From positions 1 to 20,578 of the forward strand of contig JAEZCD010000241.1 of NCBI GenBank assembly GCA_023430145.1: a stretch of DNA of 20,578 bases. Reading direction: 5' to 3'. Position 1 is the stretch's first letter. Each line of letters opens with the position of its first letter. Position numbers and translations under genes: made by a program. Below are positions 1 through 6,575 of the stretch, piece by piece. A model generated the notes under the pieces. The model saw nothing but the letters and a program-made list of their open reading frames with translations, ran no database searches and was not told the origin of the DNA. This DNA is from Pseudomonadota bacterium (GTDB taxonomy: Bacteria; Pseudomonadota; Alphaproteobacteria; Rhizobiales; Methylopilaceae).

Positions 1-333
1 CCGCAAGCCGCAGCGCCATCCGCCGGCAGCGCCGGCGGCAAGCCCGACCCGTCGGCGCTCGGCCGCTATTTGTCGCAGGTGCGCGCGACGCTCGACCGGC
101 GCAAAACTTATCCGGCCGGCGCGCAGGGCGCGCGCGGCACCGCGACCGTGCGTTTCACCATCCACCGAAGCGGTCGCGTGCTCGCCGCCTCCCTCGCCCG
201 CAGCGCGGGCAATTCGGTACTCGACCAGACCGCCCTCGCGATGGTGCGGCAGGGCGGCTTTCCGGCCGCTCCCGAAAGCCTGCCCCAGGCCTCCTTCACG
301 ATCGCCGCGCCGGTCATTTTCTCAGCCCGCTGA
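1..333 (+). CDS. TonB family protein, C-terminal fragment (5' end outside window)
   Basis: The reading frame is open from the first base, so only the last 110 residues are present. After a short Ala/Gly/Pro-rich linker (about residues 1-20), the fragment has the TonB C-terminal fold: a helix carrying YLSQVRATLDRRKTYP, then GTATVRFTIHRSGRV (the conserved strand pair around a G-x-V motif), then a helix with LDQTALAMVRQ and a final strand ending FSAR. In the family this domain spans the periplasm and contacts the TonB box of outer-membrane receptors to energise uptake of siderophores or other ligands. The N-terminal membrane anchor and Pro-rich spacer would lie upstream of the window. It converges with the L,D-transpeptidase and shares its terminator hairpin. 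The domain family is clear. Whether this is the main TonB or a TonB-like paralogue cannot be told. Confidence 0.85.
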   Translation, partial: PQAAAPSAGSAGGKPDPSALGRYLSQVRATLDRRKTYPAGAQGARGTATVRFTIHRSGRVLAASLARSAGNSVLDQTALAMVRQGGFPAAPESLPQASFTIAAPVIFSAR

Positions 334-339
334 GCGGGC

Positions 340-377
340 AAAAGAAAACCCCGGCCGCGGGTCTCGCACGGCCGGGG
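340..377. terminator. Convergent (bidirectional) hairpin terminator
   Basis: CCCCGGCCG (349-357) and CGGCCGGGG (369-377) form a perfect 9-bp stem with an 11-nt loop. On the minus strand the stem is followed by TTTTCTTTT (348-340), a classic rho-independent terminator for the L,D-transpeptidase gene. On the plus strand there is no T run, so for the TonB-like gene it would act only as a 3' end-protecting hairpin. Confidence 0.8.
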
Positions 378-432
378 CTTCGATCGCGGCATGCACCCGG
401 GCGCAGGTGCCACCGCCACTACTCGGGATGCG

Positions 433-1350
433 TCAGAGCACCACCACCTTGGCGCCGACGGGGACGCGCTCGTAGAGGTCGACGACGTCGTCATTGGTCA
501 TCCGGAAGCAGCCCGACGACACCGCCTGGCCGATCGTGTGCGGCTCGTTGGAGCCGTGGATGCGGTAGAGCGTCGAGCCGAGATAGAGCGCACGCGCGCC
601 GAGCGGGTTGTCGGGGCCGCCTTCCATCTTCACCGGCAGGTGCGGCTGGCGCGCGCGCATCTCCGCCGGCGGATGCCATTCCGGCCACTCGCGCTTGGCG
701 GTGACGCTGTGCGTGCCCTTCCAGTCGAAGCCCGGCCGGCCGACGCCGACGCCGTAGCGGAGCGCGGTGCCGTCATCCTGGACGAGATAGAGGTAGCGGG
801 TCGCCGTATCGATGACGACGGTGCCCGGCTCCTCCTTGCCGTCATAGGGGACGACCGTCTTCTGGAAGCGCGCATCCGGCTGCTTCTGCGCCGGGCTCGG
901 ATAGCTCGCCCGCGGCACATAAGTCGGCCGCTCGACGCGCGGCGGCACATAGTAGTGCTGATAGGGAGCGTCGTCGCTGGGCGCGATCACCACCGGCGCC
1001 GGCCGTGCATAGCGAGGCGCCGGCGCATAGTAGCTGGGGCTGGCCGGCCGGTAATAGGTCGGCGCCGGCCGGTAGTACGTCGCGGCCGGAGCCCGATAGG
1101 TCGGGGTCGATGGCCGATAGTAGCGCGGCGCCGGCGGCGCCGGGATGTAGTGGCTGTCACGCCGCTCGAACAGCACCTGCAGGAAGCCGCCACCCATGTT
1201 GGAGCGGGACTCGACCTGCGCCGCCTCGGGCGGTGCGCCGATCACGGTCGGGGTCTGCTGGAAGCTGGGCGGCGCGACGGGGCCGGCGACGGCGGACGAA
1301 GCCACCAGAACGCCGACCGCGGCGAGCTTCAAGGCGAAAGCGCGCGGCAT
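433..1350 (-). CDS. L,D-transpeptidase (YkuD / ErfK-YbiS family), exported
   Basis: The 305-residue protein has a signal peptide (about residues 1-22, cleavage near AVA-G), a Pro/Tyr-rich linker (about 68-160, with recurring YYRPAP-like units) and a C-terminal YkuD catalytic domain (about 175-305). The active site is seen as H265 in RIHGSNEP and C281 in SSGCFRM, followed by NDDVVDLYERV. The family links peptidoglycan stems (3-3 cross-links) or attaches proteins to peptidoglycan in the periplasm through the active-site Cys. The usual SHGC reads SSGC here, a form common in Rhizobiales paralogues, so the enzyme is probably active. The start at 1350 is chosen because GGAG lies about 8 nt upstream and the signal peptide begins right there. 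The frame runs on another 71 codons upstream without signal-peptide character. A CtrA-type box lies about 117 bp upstream. Confidence 0.9.
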   Translation of the reverse strand: MPRAFALKLAAVGVLVASSAVAGPVAPPSFQQTPTVIGAPPEAAQVESRSNMGGGFLQVLFERRDSHYIPAPPAPRYYRPSTPTYRAPAATYYRPAPTYYRPASPSYYAPAPRYARPAPVVIAPSDDAPYQHYYVPPRVERPTYVPRASYPSPAQKQPDARFQKTVVPYDGKEEPGTVVIDTATRYLYLVQDDGTALRYGVGVGRPGFDWKGTHSVTAKREWPEWHPPAEMRARQPHLPVKMEGGPDNPLGARALYLGSTLYRIHGSNEPHTIGQAVSSGCFRMTNDDVVDLYERVPVGAKVVVL

Positions 1351-1673
1351 GGAGATACTCCGAACAGGGATCGTGCGACGTGGGGGAGGAAAGCCACGGG
1401 ATGGCTCTAGGTTCCCCGAACAGGGCAACCGAAGTATGAACGCGCCGCGGCTAGGATTTGTCAGGGTTAATCGCAACTTAATGCCCTCCGTTGAGATGCT
1501 GGTTGCGTCAGCTCCTCGCCCCTGCCGCGACTTTGGTGCCTTCCGTGGCCGTCTTGTAGTCACGAGTCCGAGATCGGCGGCCGGAACGGCACGCGCACGG
1601 TGATGTCAGCGGCGGCTTGCCGGAACTCGGCCGGCGTGAGAGAAGGCGGCCGGCATCTCCGCGATCCCACCCT
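1351..1673. promoter_or_regulatory. Divergent intergenic region between the L,D-transpeptidase and GNAT genes
   Basis: These 323 bp contain no convincing gene. The stretch around 1430-1500 is poorer in GC than its surroundings and carries the TTAA-N7-TTAA box. The Shine-Dalgarno sequence for the minus-strand transpeptidase is at about 1355-1362. No clear -10/-35 pair was found for the plus-strand acetyltransferase, whose start codon also lacks a strong ribosome binding site. Confidence 0.6.
1467..1481. promoter_or_regulatory. Candidate CtrA binding site (TTAA-N7-TTAA)
   Basis: TTAA (1467-1470), a 7-nt spacer and TTAA (1478-1481) match the full CtrA consensus known from alphaproteobacteria. 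It sits 117 bp upstream of the L,D-transpeptidase ATG, in the only AT-enriched part of the gap. Cell-envelope genes are common CtrA targets, so the location fits. It could also serve the GNAT gene about 190 bp away. Confidence 0.55.
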
Positions 1674-2180
1674 ATGACCAGCGCATCTCAACCCGGCCCG
1701 TCCATCCGGTCCGCCGTCAATGCCGACGGACCGGCGATCGGCCGCCTGATAGCCGGCGTGTTCGCCGAGTATCCGGGCTGCGTCTACGCGCCCGCCGAGT
1801 TTCCCGAGCTCGCCGCGGTCGCCGACCATTATGCCGGCCGCGGCGGCGCCATGTGGGTGGTCGAGCGGGCCGGCCTTCTCATCGGCTCGCTCGCCATCGC
1901 CGCCACCTACGACCCCGGCGTGATGGAGCTGCACAAGGTCTACCTGTCGTCGCGCCATCGCGGCCGCGGCGTCGCCGGCCGGCTGCTCGAGCTCGGCGAG
2001 GCGTTCGCGCGCGAGCACGACGCGCACACGCTCCGCCTGTGGACGGATACGCGCTTCGTGCAGGGGCACCGCTTCTACGAGCGCCAGGGCTTCATCCGCC
2101 AGCCCGGCGTGCGCGCCCTGCACGACGCCTCCGCCAGCCTCGAATATCCCTACGCGAAAGCGATCGGCATCTCGTCGTGA
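1674..2180 (+). CDS. GNAT family N-acetyltransferase
   Basis: The 168-residue protein has the GNAT fold: N-terminal IRSAVNADGPAIGRLI, a central strand leading into motif A (LHKVYLSSRHRGRGVAGRLL, about residues 86-105) with the acetyl-CoA pyrophosphate loop R94-x-x-G97-x-G99, and the C-terminal FYERQGF turn of motif B. Members transfer an acetyl group from acetyl-CoA to an amine on a small molecule or protein. The substrate cannot be read from the sequence. The ATG at 1674 is chosen because the fold begins right after it. A TTG at 1617 in frame would add 19 Arg-rich residues and looks less likely. The stop overlaps the GTG start of the EamA transporter (GTGA), indicating translational coupling. 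Confidence 0.85.
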   Translation: MTSASQPGPSIRSAVNADGPAIGRLIAGVFAEYPGCVYAPAEFPELAAVADHYAGRGGAMWVVERAGLLIGSLAIAATYDPGVMELHKVYLSSRHRGRGVAGRLLELGEAFAREHDAHTLRLWTDTRFVQGHRFYERQGFIRQPGVRALHDASASLEYPYAKAIGISS

Positions 2181-3070
2181 CCAATGACAGCGGCTGGAAG
2201 CCGGCCGCCATGGTGGCGTTCGGCATCGCTCTCCTTTGCGTGCTGGACACCTTCGTCAAGGCACTGGCGGAGTCGCACGGGCCCTGGTCGGCGGTGTATC
2301 TGCGCTACGCCTCGGGCGCGACCTGGGCTGCCGTGATCTTCCTCGCTCTCCGCGGCGGCTGGCCAAGCCGGATCTCGATCCGGCAGAATTTTCTGCGCTC
2401 GATCGTCGTCGTCTGCACCGCGCTCTGCTTCTTCTACGCGCTCTGGCGGCTGCCGTTCGCCGAGGCGATCGCGCTCACCTTCACGGCGCCGATCTTCATG
2501 GTCGTGTTCGGGCGCCTGCTGCTCGGCGAGCGCGTGCGCGGCAACGTCGTCGCCGCCCTGGCGCTGGGCTTCGCCGGCGTGCTCGTCATCCTCAGCAGCC
2601 GGGTCGCAGGCGCCGGGCCGGAGTTCGGCGCCCTCGACGGCGTGCTGGCGGCGCTCGGCTCGGCCGTCTGCTACGCCTTCGCCATGGTGCTGCTGCGCAA
2701 GCAGACCGGCAAGGACCCGATCCTCACCATCGTCGCGCTGCAGAACGTCTTCGCCTTCGCGCTGCTGACGCCGGTCGGCGTCGTCGCGGCGAAGATGCCG
2801 ACCGGCACCGAGGCGCTCATGGCGATTGCCGCCGGCCTGTTCGGCACGGTCGGCCACCTCGCCATGGCGTGGGGCTACAAGCGCGCCGAGGCCGGGCGGC
2901 TCGGGGCGCTCGAATACACCTCGTTCCTGTGGGCGGTTCTGCTCGGCTGGGTGTTCTTCTCGGAGACGCCGTCGCCGGTCGTTTTCGCCGGCGCGGTGCT
3001 GATCATCGGCGGCGCGGTGCTGGCCAATCGCGGCCCGCCGCAGCCGGCGACGGTGATCGAGGAGACCTGA
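2177..3070 (+). CDS. EamA/DMT-family transporter
   Basis: The 297-residue membrane protein has about ten hydrophobic segments in two repeated EamA halves. Typical repeat signatures are ALTFTAPIFMVVFGRLLLGERV (end of half one, about 97-118) and EYTSFLWAVLLGWVFFSETP followed by GAVLIIGGAVL (end of half two). Length and architecture match drug/metabolite exporters of the RhaT/YdcZ-like EamA group, usually metabolite efflux pumps in the inner membrane. The GTG at 2177 is chosen because it overlaps the acetyltransferase stop by 4 nt. An ATG at 2210 is an alternative that would trim 11 residues. It converges, with a 20-bp gap, on the opine-dehydrogenase-like gene. The substrate is unknown. Confidence 0.88.
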   Translation: MTNDSGWKPAAMVAFGIALLCVLDTFVKALAESHGPWSAVYLRYASGATWAAVIFLALRGGWPSRISIRQNFLRSIVVVCTALCFFYALWRLPFAEAIALTFTAPIFMVVFGRLLLGERVRGNVVAALALGFAGVLVILSSRVAGAGPEFGALDGVLAALGSAVCYAFAMVLLRKQTGKDPILTIVALQNVFAFALLTPVGVVAAKMPTGTEALMAIAAGLFGTVGHLAMAWGYKRAEAGRLGALEYTSFLWAVLLGWVFFSETPSPVVFAGAVLIIGGAVLANRGPPQPATVIEET

Positions 3071-3090
3071 GCGCCGGTCCGTCGCCGCGT

Positions 3091-4161
3091 TCAGTAGCCT
3101 TTCCTGCACAGCTCCACGAGCGCGTCGGCGTCGAGGGCGTCGAGCCCCAGCATCGGCAAGAGGTCGTTGTCGCGCGACAGATCGCGCCCGGCGGCGGCGG
3201 ACATGATCGCGATGCCGGCCTCGTGCAGCGCGGCCGGCCGGCCGGCGAGGCGGCCGAGCAGCGCCGTCGGAACGAGGCCGAACGGCACGTCCTCGAAGAC
3301 ATAGCGGCTGTCGAAGGTTTTCGGGCCGAAGCCGCCGCGACCCTCGGCATGCATCTGCTGGTTCATCTCCGACACGCTCGCCATCGGCACGTGGAACGAG
3401 AGCGAGAAATGCTCGCGCACCGTTCGAACCGGCAGGCCGAAGCGCTCGGCGATCGCGAGCCGCTCGGCGTCGAGCGCCTCGATGACGCGGCCGACGGCCG
3501 GCGTCACGTGGTCGCCCTGCCCCCAGGTCTCGCCCTTCTCCATGCGGGTGAGGTTGAGCAGCGCGATGCCGAGATGGTTCTGCGGGTTGAGGTTCGACAG
3601 CGCGATGGCGAGCAGCCCGTCGCGCTGCACGAAGCGGTCGCCGAACAGGGTCGTGCACAGCGCCGCGCCCTCGGCGATGCGATCCTGCGGCAGGGTGGCG
3701 ACGTCGATCTTCTGCCGCACCGTGTTGACCAGCACCGAGGACGGCCCCTGCACGCGGGCCGTCAGCAGCGTCGTGCCCCAGACGGCGATCGGTGCCGCGA
3801 CGCCTCGCGCGACGAGCAGGCGCGACAGATAGAGGGCGCCGAACGAGGAGTGCGAGCTGACGATCACCGGCTGGCCGGGGCGCATATGCGGCGCGACCGC
3901 ATCGAATGCCGCGCGGTGGCCGTTGCCGGGCATGGCGAGCAGCAGGACCTCGCCATGACCGACCGCCTCCTCGACGTCCGCCGTGGTCCGAACCGGTCCC
4001 TCGAACGAAAGCGCCCCGGTCGCCTTCAGCGGCTCGCCCGCCGCCAGAGCCTTCGTGCGGGTGCCCGACGGCGACCAGAGCATCGGCTCGTGTCCCTGGG
4101 CGGCGAGATAAGCCGCCGTGCCGAAGGCGATCGAGCCGGCCCCGAGTATGGTGATGCGCAT
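3091..4161 (-). CDS. NAD(P)-dependent octopine/nopaline (opine) dehydrogenase family protein
   Basis: The 356-residue protein begins with a Rossmann dinucleotide-binding motif (ITILGAGSIAFGTAAYLA, residues 3-20) and a second strand ending in LWSPSGTR. The C-terminal domain carries N192-P-x-x-H196 followed by IALLNLTRMEKG, the catalytic-His signature of opine dehydrogenases, and later SRYVFEDVPFGLVP, also typical of the family. Such enzymes reductively condense an amino acid with a 2-oxo acid, or run the reverse reaction. Ketopantoate reductase-like enzymes are the main alternative, but the NPxxH and REDVP-like signatures favour the opine group. The start at 4161 is chosen because GGAAGGA lies 6 nt upstream. 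An ATG at 4179 would place this Shine-Dalgarno inside the gene. It is divergent from the racemase-led operon. Confidence 0.85.
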   Translation of the reverse strand: MRITILGAGSIAFGTAAYLAAQGHEPMLWSPSGTRTKALAAGEPLKATGALSFEGPVRTTADVEEAVGHGEVLLLAMPGNGHRAAFDAVAPHMRPGQPVIVSSHSSFGALYLSRLLVARGVAAPIAVWGTTLLTARVQGPSSVLVNTVRQKIDVATLPQDRIAEGAALCTTLFGDRFVQRDGLLAIALSNLNPQNHLGIALLNLTRMEKGETWGQGDHVTPAVGRVIEALDAERLAIAERFGLPVRTVREHFSLSFHVPMASVSEMNQQMHAEGRGGFGPKTFDSRYVFEDVPFGLVPTALLGRLAGRPAALHEAGIAIMSAAAGRDLSRDNDLLPMLGLDALDADALVELCRKGY

Positions 4162-4566
4162 TGCGTGTCCTTCCGCCATCGAGCCGGGCTGCCGAGCGCA
4201 TATCGGGCGAAAGGCCGAGGCCGGCCGGCATGCCGCTCGTAGACATCGGCGCGTCGCACGGCAAGTCTCCCGGGTGGGAACGGTCGGGTCGGAAGCCTCG
4301 CCGCACCCGGCTCGCCCCTGCCGGACGCCGCCGCCACAAGAATGCTTTGGGCTGGGGGTGGCAGCGTATAGTCTGGATCGACTATAAAGCAGGCACCGAA
4401 GGACTAGATTTTACTCATGCGGTCTACCGAGCGAACTCATTCTACAAACTAGCTATTATCTAGGATGGAATTGCTCATTACGGCCCGAATGGAAGAAAAT
4501 CCGCAATCGGATGACGCCCCGCTGCCTCTATGCTCAGGAGCGCAGGGTCGCGGGGACGGTTCGGCA
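4162..4566. promoter_or_regulatory. Divergent control region between the opine-dehydrogenase-like gene and the racemase operon
   Basis: These 405 bp hold no recognisable gene. The left part (to about 4340) has ordinary GC-rich composition. From about 4365 to 4510 the composition drops abruptly to roughly half AT. This core contains the palindrome at 4367-4386, a TATAAA (4383-4388), a TATTAT that could be a -10 element for the plus strand (4454-4459, with no good -35), and a direct repeat ACTCAT at 4413 and 4435 (22 bp apart, about two helical turns). Confidence 0.55.
4367..4386. promoter_or_regulatory. Perfect inverted repeat, operator-like
   Basis: TATAGTC (4367-4373), a 6-nt spacer (TGGATC) and GACTATA (4380-4386) form a perfect 7-bp dyad in the AT-rich core between two divergent transcription units. 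The size and symmetry resemble the operator of a dimeric HTH repressor such as a GntR-type regulator. No regulator gene is present in the window. It lies about 180 bp from the racemase start and about 205 bp from the dehydrogenase start. Confidence 0.45.
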
Positions 4567-5334
4567 ATGAAGCGCATTGGTCTGATCGGCGGCATGAGCT
4601 GGGAGAGCACGGCGATCTATTACCGACGGCTCAACGAGCAGGTTCGCGACACTCTCGGCGGCCTCAATTCGGCCGATCTCGTGCTCCGTTCGGTGAACTT
4701 CGAGGAGATCGTGGCGCTCCAGAAGCGCGGCGCCTGGGACGACGCGGCGGGGACGCTGAGCAAGGCGGCGCGCGACCTCGAGCAGGCCGGCGCCGAGATG
4801 ATCCTGATCTGCACCAACACCATGCACCTCATGGCCGATGCCGTGCAGTCGGCGGTGGGTGTCCCTCTTCTGCATATCGCCGATGTCACCGCAGCGGCGG
4901 TCCGCGCCGCGGGCTGCCGGCGGCCGCTGCTGCTCGCCACCCTCTATACGATGGAGAAGGAGTTCTACCGGCGGCGCATGCAGGAGCGGTTCGGCCTCGA
5001 GGTGCTGGTTCCCGACGCCGCCGACCGCAGGGACGTGCACGACATCATCTTCGGCGAGCTGTGCTGCGGCCTCGTCGAGGCGTCCTCCAAACAGCGCTAC
5101 CTCGACATCGTCGCCAAGGGTAAGGCAGCGGGCGCCGACAGCCTGATTCTGGGCTGCACGGAGATCGGGCTGCTGGTCGATGCCGACGACTTCGACATGC
5201 CGACATTCGACTCGACGCTGCTGCACGCCGATGCGGCGATCGAACTCTCGCTTGCCTCCGAGCCCGATTACCGGTCCCATTCGCGCGGGGCGGAACGAGC
5301 GCAGGGAGACGGCTCGGCCCCGCCCATGCATTGA
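4567..5334 (+). CDS. Aspartate/glutamate racemase family protein (YgeA-like)
   Basis: The 255-residue protein starts MKRIGLIGGMSWEST, the signature opening of the YgeA/RacX-type Asp/Glu racemases. It carries both catalytic cysteines, C82 in ICTNTMH and C197 in LILGCTEIG, in the two pseudo-symmetric halves. Family members racemise amino acids (Asp, Glu or broad-spectrum) without PLP through the two-cysteine mechanism. The last 25 residues (after SLASEPDY) are a polar, Gly/Arg-rich extension. The start is set at 4567 because homologous sequence begins exactly there. A frame-compatible ATG at 4465 would add 34 residues of low-complexity character encoded in the AT-rich region. It is the first gene of the putative ten-gene operon, 63 bp before the binding protein. 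The exact substrate cannot be inferred. Confidence 0.9.
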   Translation: MKRIGLIGGMSWESTAIYYRRLNEQVRDTLGGLNSADLVLRSVNFEEIVALQKRGAWDDAAGTLSKAARDLEQAGAEMILICTNTMHLMADAVQSAVGVPLLHIADVTAAAVRAAGCRRPLLLATLYTMEKEFYRRRMQERFGLEVLVPDAADRRDVHDIIFGELCCGLVEASSKQRYLDIVAKGKAAGADSLILGCTEIGLLVDADDFDMPTFDSTLLHADAAIELSLASEPDYRSHSRGAERAQGDGSAPPMH

Positions 5335-5397
5335 GCCGGCCTCGCCGCGGTCCGCGGCCGAGTGCAACCGGATGACCATAGCGACAAGAGGAACGAT

Positions 5398-6498
5398 ATG
5401 ACCGCATTCGACGCCAATCGCCGCTCGACCCTCAAGCTGATCGCCGCCGGCGCGGGCCTCGTCGCCGCCCCTTCGATCATCCGGCCGGCGCGCGCTCAGG
5501 CCAAGGTCGTCAACGTCACTACCTACGACAAGTTCGTGCCGCAGTCCTTCATCGACCAGTTCCAGAAGGACACCGGCATCGAGGTCCGCGTCCGCCTCAC
5601 CGACGACCAGGGCAAGCAGTACAACCTGCTGGCGGCCGAGGGCGGCAAGCCGACGACCGATATCGTCACCGTCACCGGCCACCGGCTCTCGCAGTTCCTC
5701 GGCTCCAAGCTGCTCGCGCCGCTCGACACCGCCCGCATCAAGAACTTCAACAAGCTCGCCAGCGCCTACAAGGGTGCGCCGCAGCTCACCGCCGAGGGCG
5801 TCGTCTACGGCGTGCCGCTGCTCGCCGGCTTCGAGGGAATGGCCCGGAACACCCAGTACACCAAGCCGACGGACACCTGGGGCTACATGTTCGACGACGG
5901 CTTCAAGCGGCTGACGTCGTACATCATCTCCGACTTCCTCGCCGTCGTGATGCGCTACCAGGGCAATGACGGCGACTTCGTCACCTATGGCGACAAGCCC
6001 GAGGTGGCGCAGAAGGCGACCAACCAGGCGCGCGACCTGCTGATCGCCAACAAGGACAAGGTCCGCAAGTATTACGACGCCGGCTCCGAGGTGCAGCAGA
6101 TGTTCCTCAACGAGGACATCCACATCGCCCAGGCCTGGTCGGGCCCGGCCGCCAAGCTGATCATGGACGGCCACCCGATCGAGCTGTCGATCCCCAAGGA
6201 GGGCACCTTCGGCTTCCTCTACTCCTTCAACGTCGTCAACAACGCCCCGAACGCCGATGCCGCCTACACCTTCCTCGACGCCATCCTGTCGTCGCCGGAG
6301 ATCGGCGCGGCGATGACGCGGCAGTCCGGCTTCGCCTCGGCCTTCGACGGCGTCGATAAGGTCTTGACGGCCAAGGAGCGCGCCGCCCTCGCGCTGCCGC
6401 AGGAGCAGATCGAGCGGATCCAGTTCTTCAGCCCGCTCAACCGAAAGATGAAGAACGACATGATCGATAAGGCGACGGCCGAGGTGAAGGCCGCCTGA
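5398..6498 (+). CDS. ABC transporter periplasmic substrate-binding protein (spermidine/putrescine PotD-like class), Tat-type signal
   Basis: The 366-residue protein begins with a twin-arginine signal (NRRSTLKLIAAGAG, RR at 8-9) and a probable cleavage site after ARAQA (residue 35). The mature part starts KVVNVTTYDKFVPQSFIDQFQKDTGIEV, as in extracellular solute-binding proteins of the PotD class, and has the family's late SGPAAKL and GTFGFLYSFNVVNNAPN segments. It should bind the solute in the periplasm and deliver it to the permeases encoded downstream. Regions that in PotD homologues read like 'SWADLWDPKYKG' are diverged here (TWGYMFDDGFKRLTSY), so polyamines are not assured as ligands. AGAGGA lies 6 nt upstream of the ATG, a good ribosome binding site that fixes the start. 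A strong hairpin follows the gene. Confidence 0.9.
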   Translation: MTAFDANRRSTLKLIAAGAGLVAAPSIIRPARAQAKVVNVTTYDKFVPQSFIDQFQKDTGIEVRVRLTDDQGKQYNLLAAEGGKPTTDIVTVTGHRLSQFLGSKLLAPLDTARIKNFNKLASAYKGAPQLTAEGVVYGVPLLAGFEGMARNTQYTKPTDTWGYMFDDGFKRLTSYIISDFLAVVMRYQGNDGDFVTYGDKPEVAQKATNQARDLLIANKDKVRKYYDAGSEVQQMFLNEDIHIAQAWSGPAAKLIMDGHPIELSIPKEGTFGFLYSFNVVNNAPNADAAYTFLDAILSSPEIGAAMTRQSGFASAFDGVDKVLTAKERAALALPQEQIERIQFFSPLNRKMKNDMIDKATAEVKAA

Positions 6499-6526
6499 CG
6501 CGGCCCTCTTTCGCCGCTACACCAGA

Positions 6527-6552
6527 GCGGAGGCCGGCCGACCGGCCTCCGC
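6527..6552 (+). other. Intercistronic hairpin after the PotD-like gene
   Basis: GCGGAGGCCGG (6527-6537), CCGA and CCGGCCTCCGC (6542-6552) form a perfect 11-bp stem with a 4-nt loop, 28 bp after the binding-protein stop and 23 bp before the permease start. There is no T run behind it, so it is more likely an mRNA-stabilising or attenuating element than a full terminator. Such hairpins often explain the excess of binding protein over permease. Confidence 0.65.
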
Positions 6553-6575
6553 GAGAACAGGATCGCATCGACCCG

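Noticed and set aside
433..1563. Longer start for the L,D-transpeptidase at 1563
   Set aside because: The extra 71 residues have no signal peptide character and would bury the real signal peptide and the Shine-Dalgarno sequence near 1350.
2150..4339. Long minus-strand frame spanning the EamA and opine-dehydrogenase genes
   Set aside because: It overlaps real genes in other frames and has low-complexity Arg/Ala/Gly content.
4161..4463. Possible small plus-strand gene (100 codons) in the divergent gap
   Set aside because: No recognisable domain; its 3' part only reads through the AT-rich control region, and no ribosome binding site supports it.
5335..5397. Terminator between the racemase and binding-protein genes
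   Set aside because: Only a 5-bp GCCGC/GCGGC stem (5344-5358) without a T run, too weak to split the operon.
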